Origin: Gammaproteobacteria bacterium
GTDB lineage: Bacteria; Pseudomonadota; Gammaproteobacteria; Pseudomonadales; UBA5518
Reading direction: 5' to 3'
DNA: 64,000 nucleotides
Assembly: GCA_016718385.1 (NCBI GenBank)
Contig: JADKDK010000002.1
Span: forward strand, 248,001 to 312,000
Made by a program: the position numbers and the translations under genes. This document shows positions 26,011 through 33,696 of the stretch, one piece after another. Under the pieces are notes generated by a model, which made no database searches, was not told where the DNA came from, and worked only from the letters and a program-made list of their open reading frames with translations. Positions within the stretch are counted from its first letter, which is position 1. The number at the start of each line of letters is the position of its first letter.

Positions 26011-26783
26011 GGTGTGGGCAGGAAATCCATCGGCAGGCCAATGTGCTCGGCCCACACGAAATCGCGGTGCGCCAGCAGGAGCGGGTTCAGGGCCGCCTCG
26101 ACCACCGGGCCGATAGCGGCATAGGAAGCGCGCAGCCACTCGGGGATCGGACACTTTTCCGGGGGCATCGGGCTGATGATGTTCGAGAACGCGGCCCAGT
26201 ACAGGTCGGCGGCGCTGAGTGTGTCGCCAACGAGATAACGGCTGCCGGCTTCCTGTTGACGCTCGAGGGTGCGGCCGAGGAATTCCAGGATGCGCGCCAC
26301 CTCGCCCGGCGCGGCTTGCGCCACGTCGTCGCGGTACGCGTAGCGTTCGGCCATGCGCCGTATCGATTCGGGCGCCTGCCCCGAGCCCATGATCGGCGCG
26401 AAGATCATGATGCGCCGCATCCAGCCGAGCCCGCGCCGCCCGATGATCTCCCGCGTGATGCCGAACATGCGCGCGCGCTGCTCCACGTCCTCGGGAATGA
26501 GTCGTGGCGCGGGCGCCAGGCGCTCGGCAAGGAACAGGATGTCGAGCGAATCGGTGCGCGGCGGCTCGTCCTGCCACACCGCAACCGGGGCCGAGCTCTG
26601 TCCCGTCCACTCGCGCAACTCGGCGTTTTCGCCACCGCCCTCCTGCGCAACCGCCAGGTAATCCAACCCCTTCACCTTGAAGATCGCCTTCGCGGCCTCG
26701 CCCCACGGCCCCGGCACGCCCTGGCTCAGCACCAGTCTCAATCCGCCGGCCTGCCGACCCTCTTTCATGCTCGCGTACTTCAT
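26007..26783 (-). CDS. glutathione S-transferase family protein
   Basis: This 258-residue two-domain protein has a thioredoxin-like N-terminal part (LRLVLSQGVPGPWGEAAKAIFKVKGL, then SSAPVAVWQDEPPRTDSLDILFLAERL) and an all-helical C-terminal domain with LVGDTLSAADLYWAAFSNI, the usual GST motif II region. The reaction and substrate are unknown; bacterial GST-like proteins act in conjugation, isomerisation or stress roles. A GGAAGGA ribosome site lies upstream of the ATG. It ends a thioesterase-SDR-(broken ORF) operon and its TAG stop comes from the adjacent REP palindrome. Confidence 0.82.
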   Translation of the reverse strand: MKYASMKEGRQAGGLRLVLSQGVPGPWGEAAKAIFKVKGLDYLAVAQEGGGENAELREWTGQSSAPVAVWQDEPPRTDSLDILFLAERLAPAPRLIPEDVEQRARMFGITREIIGRRGLGWMRRIMIFAPIMGSGQAPESIRRMAERYAYRDDVAQAAPGEVARILEFLGRTLERQQEAGSRYLVGDTLSAADLYWAAFSNIISPMPPEKCPIPEWLRASYAAIGPVVEAALNPLLLAHRDFVWAEHIGLPMDFLPTP

Positions 26784-26988
26784 CGTTCATTCCTTCCCAG
26801 AGTTTGAATAACGGGACCGCGTCGTCGCGCAGGAACAGCGGCCACACCCGGTCGAGCAGCTACACGCGCTGCGGATCCATCGGCAGGCACCGCCCCGAGG
26901 GGAAAGCCTCGACGGCCTCGATGCCGTATTCGCTACCGAGCATCGCGCGGTGGATGCCATTGACCCCGAAAGCGGTTGGCATGCTCAT
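26784..26988 (-). pseudogene. interrupted small ORF between SDR and GST genes
   Basis: An ATG at 26986-26988 overlaps the SDR stop (ATGA) and reads 42 codons (MSMPTAFGVNGIHRAMLGSE and onward) to an in-frame TAG at 26860-26862. The same frame then reads on with plausible protein sequence (LLDRVWPLFLRDDAVPLFKL, ending LWEGMNDE) into the GST start region. This looks like a short gene broken by a nonsense change, or a chance open frame. No family is recognised. The four-base coupling to the SDR gene supports former coding. Confidence 0.4.
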
Positions 26989-27851
26989 GGTGCCAGCAGA
27001 TCTCCCAGCAGTCGTTCACTCGTCACCCAAAGCCGCCCGGCGGCATTCGTGTCCAGTGCCCATGGCTTGGGATCAACGGGCTGCGAATCGTAGAAATACT
27101 TCCCCGTCACCCCATCCACCTCGGCTGCCGAGGCGAGATAGATCGTGGTCGCGGCTCCCCTGGCGGGAGACCGGAAGAACGGCTTCAGCAGCAGCGGCAC
27201 CACGCGCCCGGCGATGCCATTGTTGCTGCCGATGCCGGTCGCGACCGCTCCCGGATGAAGCGCATTGGAGGTCACGCCGGTGCCGCGCAGGCGCCGCGCG
27301 AGCTCGTTGGAGAACAGGATGTTCGCGAGCTTCGAGTGACCGTAGGCCGGGAAAGCGGAAAATTCGCGCTCGTGCGAGAGGTCGTGCCAGCGTATCTCCT
27401 TGCAGAACGAATGGGCGTTGGATGCCACGTGCACGATGCGCGACGGCGCGCACGCCTGCAGCCGCGGCAGCAACAGGCGCGTGAGCAGGAAGTGCGCGAG
27501 GTGGTTGACCGCGAACATCTCCTCGAAACCGTCGATGGTGAGTTTGCGCGAGGTGTTCATCGTCCCGGCGTTGTTGACCAGCACGTGCAGCGGCCGATCC
27601 TCGGCGACCAGGACAAGCGCCAGGCGCCGCACCTCGGCGAGCGAGGAAAAATCCGCGCGCAGGAACTCGGCGCGATCGCTGCCGGCGCGCCGGCGGATCT
27701 CCGAGATGGCATCCAGTCCGCGCGTCTGGTTGCGCCCGACCAGCACGAGGTGCGCGCCCTGGCGCGCCATCGCGACGGCGGCCGCGAGCCCTATGCCACC
27801 GGTGGCGCCGGTGATCAGCACCGTCTTCCCTTCCAGCGTCCACTCAGTCAC
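26985..27851 (-). CDS. SDR family oxidoreductase (retinol-dehydrogenase-like)
   Basis: This 288-residue SDR has GATGGIG, NNAGTMN, an HVASNAHSF serine segment and the YGHSK active site. The DFSSLAEVR segment and the longer C-terminus are typical of the retinol dehydrogenase/WWOX-like branch, which reduces or oxidises bulky hydrophobic carbonyls. The GTG at 27849-27851 is chosen because GGAGG lies 7 bases upstream; an in-frame start 11 codons earlier has no such site. It sits between a thioesterase and the broken ORF/GST, so it is one operon. Confidence 0.88.
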   Translation of the reverse strand: MTEWTLEGKTVLITGATGGIGLAAAVAMARQGAHLVLVGRNQTRGLDAISEIRRRAGSDRAEFLRADFSSLAEVRRLALVLVAEDRPLHVLVNNAGTMNTSRKLTIDGFEEMFAVNHLAHFLLTRLLLPRLQACAPSRIVHVASNAHSFCKEIRWHDLSHEREFSAFPAYGHSKLANILFSNELARRLRGTGVTSNALHPGAVATGIGSNNGIAGRVVPLLLKPFFRSPARGAATTIYLASAAEVDGVTGKYFYDSQPVDPKPWALDTNAAGRLWVTSERLLGDLLAP

Positions 27852-27893
27852 TGCGGCACCTCCACCTGGCGCTCTCTGCTGCAAGCAAGCGCT

Positions 27894-28520
27894 TCAACGC
27901 GGCCGGATGAACAGACCCTCGGCCGATGCCATCAACTCCCCGTCACAGCGGATCTCGGCGCGGCTCTTCACCTTGCGGCCATCGGCTTCCACCATCTCGC
28001 CGAGGAACGTGAGCTCGCGCTCGATCGGTGTCGGGCGGTGGTAGCGTACCGTCATCGTGCCAGTGAAGGCACCCGCGCCATTCAGGAAATTCACCAATCC
28101 CATGAGTTCGTCCAGCGCCATCGCGACCATGCCGCCGTGGACGGTCTGCGGCGCACCCACGAAACGCACCGGGAACACCCCACGTCCCTCGATGCGGTTT
28201 CCGACGGCGTGGAACTCGAGCCGCGGGGACACCGGATTGAGGCGCCCGATGATCGGACTGTAGGGCATCACGTCATGGGGGGCGAGCATGTGGGTGCTGA
28301 AGAACTCGGCCGTGTGCTGGTTCATCACGGCCTGCGAGTGCGGCCCCTGGCGGGCGTGCGCCCGGAGCAGACCAACGGCGCTCTCGATGCGGGCACGCAC
28401 CTCCTCGAGCACTTCGTCGGGTGCATCGCTGATCCGCAGCGCATCCGCCAGGCGCGAGCAACTCTCGATGGTGTCTTCCAGCGCCGGGGCCACGATTTTC
28501 GGGGATTTGGCGGATGTCAT
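27894..28520 (-). CDS. PaaI-like hotdog thioesterase family protein
   Basis: This 208-residue protein has a helical N-terminal region of about 75 residues followed by a hotdog fold: FVGAPQTVHGGMVAMALDELMGLVNFL, then AFTGTMTVRYHRPTPIERELTFLGEMVEADGRKV. The HGG motif with a following acidic residue is typical of PaaI/4HBT-type acyl-CoA thioesterases, which release acids from CoA in the cytosol. The mRNA leader contains an inverted repeat that covers its GAGG ribosome site. It is the first gene of the operon. Confidence 0.85.
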   Translation of the reverse strand: MTSAKSPKIVAPALEDTIESCSRLADALRISDAPDEVLEEVRARIESAVGLLRAHARQGPHSQAVMNQHTAEFFSTHMLAPHDVMPYSPIIGRLNPVSPRLEFHAVGNRIEGRGVFPVRFVGAPQTVHGGMVAMALDELMGLVNFLNGAGAFTGTMTVRYHRPTPIERELTFLGEMVEADGRKVKSRAEIRCDGELMASAEGLFIRPR

Positions 28521-28523
28521 CTC

Positions 28524-28554
28524 ATGCCTCTGTTCTACTGCTTATGTGAGGCAT
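28524..28554. promoter_or_regulatory. inverted repeat covering the thioesterase ribosome binding site
   Basis: ATGCCTC (28524-28530) and GAGGCAT (28548-28554) form a 7-bp inverted repeat with a 17-base loop, directly upstream of the thioesterase ATG. In the transcript, the arm nearest the start holds the likely GAGG ribosome site. It may be a regulator operator or a translational hairpin. Confidence 0.35.
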
Positions 28555-28701
28555 TATGACCATCATTGCCGGGAGCGGCCAGAGCGCATGAACGCCAGGC
28601 AGGCGTAACTCCGGAGGTATCTGCCGGGATCGCGGCGACGCGTTACCGGAGCAGCACTGGTGCCCGCCGCCCGGAGATGCCCCCTGCCGTCGGGGAGACC
28701 G

Positions 28702-28893
28702 CTAGCGGACCTTTCGGTTGCCGAAAAATCGCTCGAAATTGACATAACGCCGCAGCAGCCACCACCGGCTGGACCGGGCGGTGTCACGTTCGGCGCGCCT
28801 GTCCGTCTGCTTGCGTTTGTCCTCCCCCGGACCCGCTGGCGCGTCGTCACGCGAAGCCCGTCGATCGGCGCCACTGCGAGGGTCATCGAACAT
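28702..28893 (-). CDS. small basic hypothetical protein
   Basis: This 63-residue, very charged protein begins MFDDPRSGADRRASRDD. It contains two D-R-R-x-x-x-R blocks and an RRYVNFERFFGNRKVR tail. The GGAG site 7 bases before the ATG at 28891-28893 supports translation. Similar DRR-rich small proteins occur in related gammaproteobacteria, but no function is known to me. It stands alone between the thioesterase operon and the tRNA locus. Confidence 0.5.
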   Translation of the reverse strand: MFDDPRSGADRRASRDDAPAGPGEDKRKQTDRRAERDTARSSRWWLLRRYVNFERFFGNRKVR

Positions 28894-28944
28894 TCCGGAC
28901 TCCGGCAAACGGGATGGTGAAGTAGGCCGTTGCGCTCGACTAAC

Positions 28945-28964
28945 CGTAGCCCATTTGGGCTACG
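28945..28964. terminator. 20-bp palindromic hairpin
   Basis: CGTAGCCCATTTGGGCTACG folds into an 8-9 bp stem with a very small loop, 52 bases upstream of the small gene at 28893. It lacks a U-tract. It could be a terminator for the DUF6316 gene (minus strand), a REP element, or an operator. Confidence 0.35.
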
Positions 28965-29174
28965 AGTGCCGGTGTGCGGTGTTGAAATTAGAAGATTTCG
29001 ATGCAATTGCAAGTTCGAGACGGTCGCCTGCTCATGCAAGGCCGGTCAGGCCGCCGGGCAGTCCCGCGTCGCGCGGCCGGCATCCGCGCAGGCGCACACT
29101 GTTTGCCAGCCGGACCGGAGCCGAGCGTTCGGGGGTCTGTGGCATCACTGCAAGGCGCGCAGGGCCTTGCCCAC

Positions 29175-29474
29175 CTAGCGTGCCTGGATGAACCGTCCGA
29201 GGCCCAGATCAGGCGAATCCGCGGTGCGTGCAACGGGAGTGTCGTAAGCACCGTCCTCCATGAGGCTGAACTCCGTGCTCGGCACGAACTTCGAGCTCAG
29301 GACCTGCACGTAGCTCTCCAGGAACCGTTCGGCCGACTGCTTGTCGGCGTAGGGACCCTCGACGGTGCCTTCACGGGTATTGAAATACCATCGGCCCCTG
29401 TCCACGAATACGCGCGACCCGGTTCGGAACCACGACCGTCGCGCATCGATATCGGTTGTCCGTTTGTCAGTCAT
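29175..29474 (-). CDS. DUF6316-like small protein
   Basis: This 99-residue protein has the core RRSWFRTGSRVFVDRGRWYF-NTREGTVEGPYADKQSAERFLESYVQVL, where aromatic residues and the T-REG-EGP segment resemble the gammaproteobacterial DUF6316 family, whose role is unknown. It is soluble and lacks a signal peptide. The ATG at 29472-29474 has a GGAGG about 12 bases upstream, rather far. An in-frame extension of 23 codons upstream looks non-coding. Confidence 0.65.
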   Translation of the reverse strand: MTDKRTTDIDARRSWFRTGSRVFVDRGRWYFNTREGTVEGPYADKQSAERFLESYVQVLSSKFVPSTEFSLMEDGAYDTPVARTADSPDLGLGRFIQAR

Positions 29475-29681
29475 TGATGCAATGTGCCTCCCGCCTGACC
29501 GTGCTGTGATTCTAGGCACGGCTGCGGGCCGCATCACGGCCATTGTGTGAACTGGCTTGCAAATGGGATGAGTGGCGAGTGTCTGTGGGAAATGCCGGGA
29601 TCGCGCAGCAGCGCTGCACTTCTGAGTGCACTTAAGGCTTGCGGCGCACTCGGGCGAAAAAATCCAAGTGATTGATTTGAT

Positions 29682-29758
29682 TGGCGCGCCCGGCAGGACT
29701 CGAACCTGCGGCCATCCGCTTAGAAGGCGGATGCTCTATCCAGCTGAGCTACGGGCGC
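29682..29758 (-). tRNA. tRNA-Arg (anticodon TCT)
   Basis: Read on the minus strand, the acceptor arm GCGCCCG pairs with CGGGCGC. The D-arm is TAGCTCAGCTGGATAGAGCA, the anticodon stem ATCCGC/GCGGAT holds the loop CTTCTAA with anticodon TCT, and the T-arm contains GGTTCGAGTCC. The discriminator G and CCA are encoded (77 nt in total). The codon read is AGA. A truncated second copy of its 5' end lies 180 bases upstream (29923-29938). Confidence 0.95.
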
Positions 29759-29978
29759 AAAACTCTCTGATTCCACCCACCGGCGGAGTCGCATCAACCG
29801 GCAGGCCTGTCGGCCTGCTGATGCTCCCCGTCGCCTTCGGCGCCGGGTCCGGCCACTCGCCTGCAGGCTTGTGGCGTTCGCACGGGCCGACGCGATGCGT
29901 CGGCTCGCTCCGTGCTCACCCCGCTGAGCTACGGGCGCAAAACTCTCTGATTCCACCCACCGGCGGAGTCGCGTCAAC
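29743..29978. repeat. 56-bp direct repeat of the tRNA-Arg 5' end and leader, flanking a 124-bp insert
   Basis: Bases 29743-29798 recur at 29923-29978 with one mismatch (period 180). The unit holds the first 16 nt of the tRNA plus 40 nt of leader. The DNA between the copies carries several palindromes, for example GCAGGCCTGTCGGCCTGC and a GGGCCGACGC/GCGTCGGC pair. The upstream copy is therefore a truncated tRNA remnant, produced either by tandem duplication followed by decay or by insertion of a palindromic element. Confidence 0.85.
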
Positions 29979-30016
29979 GGGCAAGACAGAATTTCTACCA
30001 ACGCCCGGGGCCGCGA

Positions 30017-30046
30017 AGTATAGGGATTCGGACCCCGGCCATTCAA
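30017..30046 (-). promoter_or_regulatory. stable-RNA promoter for tRNA-Arg
   Basis: On the minus strand TTGAAT (30041-30046) and TATACT (30017-30022) lie 18 bases apart. They are followed by a GC-rich discriminator (TCGCGGCCCCGGG), the signature of stringently controlled stable-RNA promoters. It lies upstream of both the truncated and the complete tRNA copies, so the transcript should contain both. Confidence 0.6.
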
Positions 30047-30050
30047 CCCG

Positions 30051-30286
30051 CCAGGCGGCGCAGCGCATGCGGGGCCGGCCATTGCCCGCCGGGCGAGCCC
30101 TCATCCGTTCATTGACGCGGCGCCGTCATCGACTGCAGATTTTGTCGTCCTACCTTGCGTTGGCACACACAATTTGCATCGGCAATTGCGTGCTCATCGA
30201 TGTTTGCGCCTATTTTTCGTACGGGCGCGCTGTTTGCGGGATCACAACGACGGCGCTTTGGCTGAATCCCCGGGGTCTTTGAGCAA
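30051..30286. other. intergenic, no gene seen
   Basis: This stretch between the tRNA promoter and the PEP-CTERM remnant is more AT-rich than its surroundings (for example TTTTGTCGTCC and CTATTTTTCGTACGG). No credible reading frame or clear promoter was found in it. Confidence 0.5.
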
Positions 30287-30972
30287 ATGATGATTACACG
30301 ATTGATCGCTGCCTTGGCCTGTGCCGGTGCGTGCGCCTCGGCGCCATCCGCGAACGCGCTGCCGATCACGATCATTGGCGCCTCCTTCAGCCCGGGTTCC
30401 GGCTATGGCGTCGACCCGGGGCCGAATCCCGAAAATGGCGGATCATTGCTGGACGTGTTCTTCAGCGTTGCCCCGGGGTTGCCTCAGTCTGTGCCCCTGA
30501 ATCCCGACACCCCTGGTCGTTCAGCCTGGGAAGCGTCGCACTTCGCGAGTCCGACGCCGGCAACGGCGCAAACGCAGGCATTCGCGGCAATCACGAACAG
30601 GACGACCTGGGTGTCCAGGCCACACTGCACTTCGGCGGCCTGCCGACGATGACGCTGTCGATCGTGGGCACGGGCAGCGCGGCGCCCGGTCGCATCGACG
30701 ATGCGCAGCTCGATTACTTCCTCGACTGGACTCTCGCCTCACTCGACCTCGGTGACGGCGGCTGGCTCGACATCCAGCTGGACCGGCTGTCCTTCACGGA
30801 CCGGAGCACGCTCGCGCAAACCGCGACCGTCACGCTGCGCGCCGGCGCCACGCCGCCCCCTGACGACACCTCGACGAACAATGGCGCGATAAGCAACGGC
30901 GTTCCCGAACCGGCCAGGGGCGCGGGCCGGCCGGCCGGCAGACGCGAATGCCGCGAACGCGTTAACCTGAGA
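30287..30972 (+). pseudogene. decayed PEP-CTERM exported protein (frameshift, lost anchor)
   Basis: The start encodes a signal peptide (MMITRLIAALACAGACASAP) and a mature part in one frame up to about 30510 (PLNPDTP). Sequence of the same character then continues in another frame (PWSFSLGSVALRESDAG and VQATLHFGGLPTMTLSIVG, then TLASLDLGDGG), so a frameshift lies near 30505-30514. The PEP-CTERM sorting motif VPEPA appears at about 30900, but no hydrophobic segment follows; instead the frame runs into arginine-rich nonsense. PEP-CTERM proteins are handled by exosortase; this copy looks inactive. Confidence 0.7.
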
Positions 30973-31040
30973 CGGGGCGCACCGCAGGGTCGGCGCGGCC
31001 CGCAGAACCACCGAGACCTCACCAACCGGGGAGCCCGATC

Positions 31041-31256
31041 ATGCGCCCATCCATCGTCATCGCCTTCTTCGCCGCCGGCCTGCTCGCCGGAGTCATCGGT
31101 TCCACCATGGCCGCCGACCCCGGCAAGCGCGACCTCAGCGCCGCGGGGGAAGGGGCGTGGATTCTCGGCCCCGATTCGCGCGTGACCTATTGCTGGACGC
31201 GCTCGAACCCCACGGGCAGCAAGGAAATCGACTGCACCGTTTCCGCCTCGCCCTGA
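31041..31256 (+). CDS. small exported hypothetical protein
   Basis: This 71-residue protein has a signal peptide or membrane segment (MRPSIVIAFFAAGLLAGVIG) and a short mature part with two cysteines (VTYCWTRSN and EIDCTVSASP) that could form a disulfide in the periplasm. A GGGGAG site lies 8 bases before the ATG. No family is recognised. It is convergent with the enoyl-CoA hydratase gene. Confidence 0.6.
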   Translation: MRPSIVIAFFAAGLLAGVIGSTMAADPGKRDLSAAGEGAWILGPDSRVTYCWTRSNPTGSKEIDCTVSASP

Positions 31257-31293
31257 GCGCGGGACGCAACGTCCGCCACGCCGCGGCGGGCGA

Positions 31294-32097
31294 TCAGTCC
31301 TTGAATTCGGGCTTGCGCTTGTCCTTGCGCGCCTTGATCGCTTCCTCGAAGTTGCGCGTGGTCATGCGCACGAAGAGCTGCGCGTGGCCCTCGTGGTTCA
31401 TGTGCGAGTGCATGCTGCCGGCCTCGAGGCCCGCCCAGAGCATCTGCTTGGTGAGTTCCACCCCGACCTGGCTGTAACCGGCGATGCGCTCGGCCATCGC
31501 GAAGCAGGTCTCCAGCAGCTCCGCGCGCGCGCAGCGCTGCGACACGATGCCGATGCGCTCGGCTTCCTCGGCACCGACGTCGCGGCCGCTCAGCATGATC
31601 TCGAAGGCCCGCGTGGAACCGATGGCACGCGGCAGCGTGAAGCTGAGGCCGAGCTCCGCGGCGGTGAGCCCGTTGTTGATGCCCGCGGCGCGGAAATAGG
31701 CCTCGTCAGCCGCGACGCGGATGTCGGTGGCCATCGCCAGGCAGAAGCCGCCGCCGATCGCCGGCCCGTTGATCGCGGCGATCACGGGCTGGTGCATGTC
31801 GCGCAGGGACTTCACGACGTCGTCCAGCACCTTCATCGCGCGCCGCGAGATGCCGGGCATCGTGAGTCCGTCGAAGATCGAGAGGTAACCCGGATCGACC
31901 AGGTCCGCCCCCGAACAGAAGCCATCGCCCGCCCCGGTCAGCACGACCACGCGCACGCCGTTGTCGAAGCTGAGTTCCTCCAGCGCCTCGCGCAGCGGCA
32001 CCATCACGTCGAAGGCCATCGCATTCATGCGCTCGGGCCTGTCGAGCGTGACGAGGGCGACCTGCGGGCGGGGACGGGTGATCTTGACGAACGACAT
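31294..32097 (-). CDS. enoyl-CoA hydratase/isomerase family protein
   Basis: This 267-residue crotonase-fold protein has the oxyanion-hole segments GDGFCSGADL and INGPAIGGGFCLAMATDIR, a glutamate in TAAELGLSF and the C-terminal helix GVELTKQMLWAGLEAG. It would hydrate or isomerise CoA esters in fatty-acid-like breakdown. It lies 69 bases after the NUDIX gene at the end of the moaCDE-led gene run, so it may have its own promoter. The exact substrate is unknown. Confidence 0.9.
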   Translation of the reverse strand: MSFVKITRPRPQVALVTLDRPERMNAMAFDVMVPLREALEELSFDNGVRVVVLTGAGDGFCSGADLVDPGYLSIFDGLTMPGISRRAMKVLDDVVKSLRDMHQPVIAAINGPAIGGGFCLAMATDIRVAADEAYFRAAGINNGLTAAELGLSFTLPRAIGSTRAFEIMLSGRDVGAEEAERIGIVSQRCARAELLETCFAMAERIAGYSQVGVELTKQMLWAGLEAGSMHSHMNHEGHAQLFVRMTTRNFEEAIKARKDKRKPEFKD

Positions 32098-32166
32098 GGG
32101 TGCGGCTCCGGGATGGGATTCGCCGTAGCCTAGCGCCTGCGCACGCGCGCGGCCGTTACGGCGCTG

Positions 32167-32727
32167 TCATGATCGGCGCACGCCGCGACCCCAGTCGCCC
32201 GGGCGCAGCGTGGCGTTGTGCACCGGGAAGATGCCGTGACGGCGGTCGGCGAAGAAGCGCTCCAAGGTCGCGTTCACCACCGGGAAAGCGAGCTCGTGCC
32301 AGGGAATCGCGTCCTCGTCGAACAGCGCGACCTCGAGGCTCTCGGGGCCCGCCGCGAACTCGGGTGCGCTGAGGCGCGCGAGGTAGAACATGTAGACCTG
32401 GCTGATGTGCGGCAGGTCGAAGATCGTGTACAGCGACTCGCCTTCGACGCGCGCCCGCGCTTCCTCCCAGGTCTCGCGCCGCGCGCCTTCCAGCGAGGTT
32501 TCGCCGTTCTCCATGAACCCGGCCGGTAGCGTCCAGTAATCGCGCCGCGGCTGGATCGCGCGTCGGCACAGCAGCACCTGCTCGCCGAACACGGGCAGGC
32601 ATCCCACCACGATGCGCGGGTTCTGGTAGTGGACGGTCTCGCAGCTGTCGCAGACGTGGCGCTCGCGGTCGTCATTGGCGGGTACGCGGCGCGAGACCGC
32701 GCCGCCACAGCTGCTGCAGAACTTCAT
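32167..32727 (-). CDS. NUDIX hydrolase with N-terminal zinc ribbon
   Basis: This 186-residue protein has an N-terminal zinc ribbon (CSSCGG and CDSC) and a NUDIX box at about residues 70-92: GFMENGE, then REtwEE, matching G-x5-E-x7-R-E-U-x-E-E. It resembles NudC-like or ADP-ribose/NAD-pyrophosphatase relatives of the COG1051 type, cleaving nucleoside diphosphates linked to another moiety. It lies five bases after the flavin reductase gene, in the same transcription unit. Confidence 0.88.
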   Translation of the reverse strand: MKFCSSCGGAVSRRVPANDDRERHVCDSCETVHYQNPRIVVGCLPVFGEQVLLCRRAIQPRRDYWTLPAGFMENGETSLEGARRETWEEARARVEGESLYTIFDLPHISQVYMFYLARLSAPEFAAGPESLEVALFDEDAIPWHELAFPVVNATLERFFADRRHGIFPVHNATLRPGDWGRGVRRS

Positions 32728-32732
32728 CGGGT

Positions 32733-33209
32733 TCAGACGAGCTCGCGGTAGCCGCCTTCGTAGAACACCAGCGGGCGTCCTCCCGTGGCCACCGTCATAT
32801 GCGTCACGCGCCCGACGAGTATGATGTGATCGCCGCCGTCATGGCGCGCGTCCATGTCGCACTCGAAGGACGCGAGCGAGTGCCTCAGCACCGGCAGCCC
32901 GCTCTCGCCAATGGTGAACTCCTCCGCGCGCAGCGCGTGATCGCCTTTCTTCGCGTAGCGCCCGGAAAGCGCCTTCTGCTCCTGCGACAGGATGTTCACG
33001 CAGTACTGCCTGGCGACCCGAAAGGCCTCCATCGTGTCCGAGTTCTTCTGCAGGCTCCACAGCACCAGCGGGGGCGTCAGCGACAGCGAGGAAAAGGAAT
33101 TCACCGTCATGCCGAAGGGAGCGTGGCCCTCGGGGCTGGCGGTGATCACGCACACGCCGGTGGCGAAGCGCCCCAGTGCGTTGCGCAACTGCAGACTGTC
33201 GAAACTCAT
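32733..33209 (-). CDS. flavin reductase family protein
   Basis: This 158-residue protein has the flavin-reductase-like split barrel: RFATGVCVITASPEG, the flavin-contact GMTVNSFSSLSLTPPLVLWSL, SGRYAKKGDHAL and a late HIILVGRVTHMTV. Such enzymes reduce FMN or FAD with NAD(P)H, often to feed two-component monooxygenases; the LLM proteins in this window are conceivable partners. Its ATG overlaps the moaE stop by four bases. Confidence 0.9.
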   Translation of the reverse strand: MSFDSLQLRNALGRFATGVCVITASPEGHAPFGMTVNSFSSLSLTPPLVLWSLQKNSDTMEAFRVARQYCVNILSQEQKALSGRYAKKGDHALRAEEFTIGESGLPVLRHSLASFECDMDARHDGGDHIILVGRVTHMTVATGGRPLVFYEGGYRELV

Positions 33210-33682
33210 GTCGTCTCCTCGTTGGTTTCAGATTCCCGCCAGCGCGACGCGGCATGCGCGTCACTGTCCCGGCTTTCAACCCAGCACGCAGCGCCCGTGC
33301 CTATTTCCTTCTTCCAGATCGGTGCGCGCGTCTTCAGGTAGTCCATGATGAACTCGCACGCCGCGAACGCCTCGTGGCGGTGCGCGCTGCTCACGCCCAC
33401 CAGAACGATCTGGTCGCCGGGCGCGAGCCTGCCGACACGGTGGATCACGCGCACCGCCTCGAGCTGCCAGCGCGCGCGCGCATCACGCACGATCGCGGCA
33501 ATGCTCGCCTCGGTCATGCCGGGATAGTGCTCGAGCTCCAGCGCCTGCGCGCCATCGGCCCACTCGCGCACCAGCCCGGTGAACAGCACGCAGGCCCCGG
33601 TGCTGCCCGGCTCGCCGCGCAGCCGCGCATATTCCTCGTCGATGCCGAAGTCCGCCTCGCGGACCTCCACCTCGGGTTGCAT
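33206..33682 (-). CDS. moaE: molybdopterin synthase catalytic subunit
   Basis: This 158-residue protein has GACVLFTGLVREWADGA, LELEHYPGMTEASI, HRVGRLAPGDQIVLVGVSSAHR and the catalytic lysines in TRAPIWKKEIG, all as in MoaE. With MoaD it converts precursor Z (cPMP) to molybdopterin. The frame is open upstream, but the ATG at 33680-33682 fits the family start. It is in order moaC-moaD-moaE and coupled to the flavin reductase gene by overlap. Confidence 0.95.
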   Translation of the reverse strand: MQPEVEVREADFGIDEEYARLRGEPGSTGACVLFTGLVREWADGAQALELEHYPGMTEASIAAIVRDARARWQLEAVRVIHRVGRLAPGDQIVLVGVSSAHRHEAFAACEFIMDYLKTRAPIWKKEIGTGAACWVESRDSDAHAASRWRESETNEETT

Positions 33683-33696
33683 CGCGTCGCCTCCCG

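Noticed and set aside
28563..29039. A 158-codon minus-strand frame
   Set aside because: It has no recognisable protein character and overlaps the better-supported small gene at 28702-28893 in a different frame.
29640..29681. Terminator for tRNA-Arg (six T on the minus strand)
   Set aside because: A T-run follows the tRNA, but I could not find a stable stem directly before it other than the tRNA itself.
29626..30282. A 218-codon plus-strand open frame across the tRNA locus
   Set aside because: It runs antisense through tRNA-Arg and its duplicated leader; the repeated peptide simply reflects the 56-bp direct repeat.
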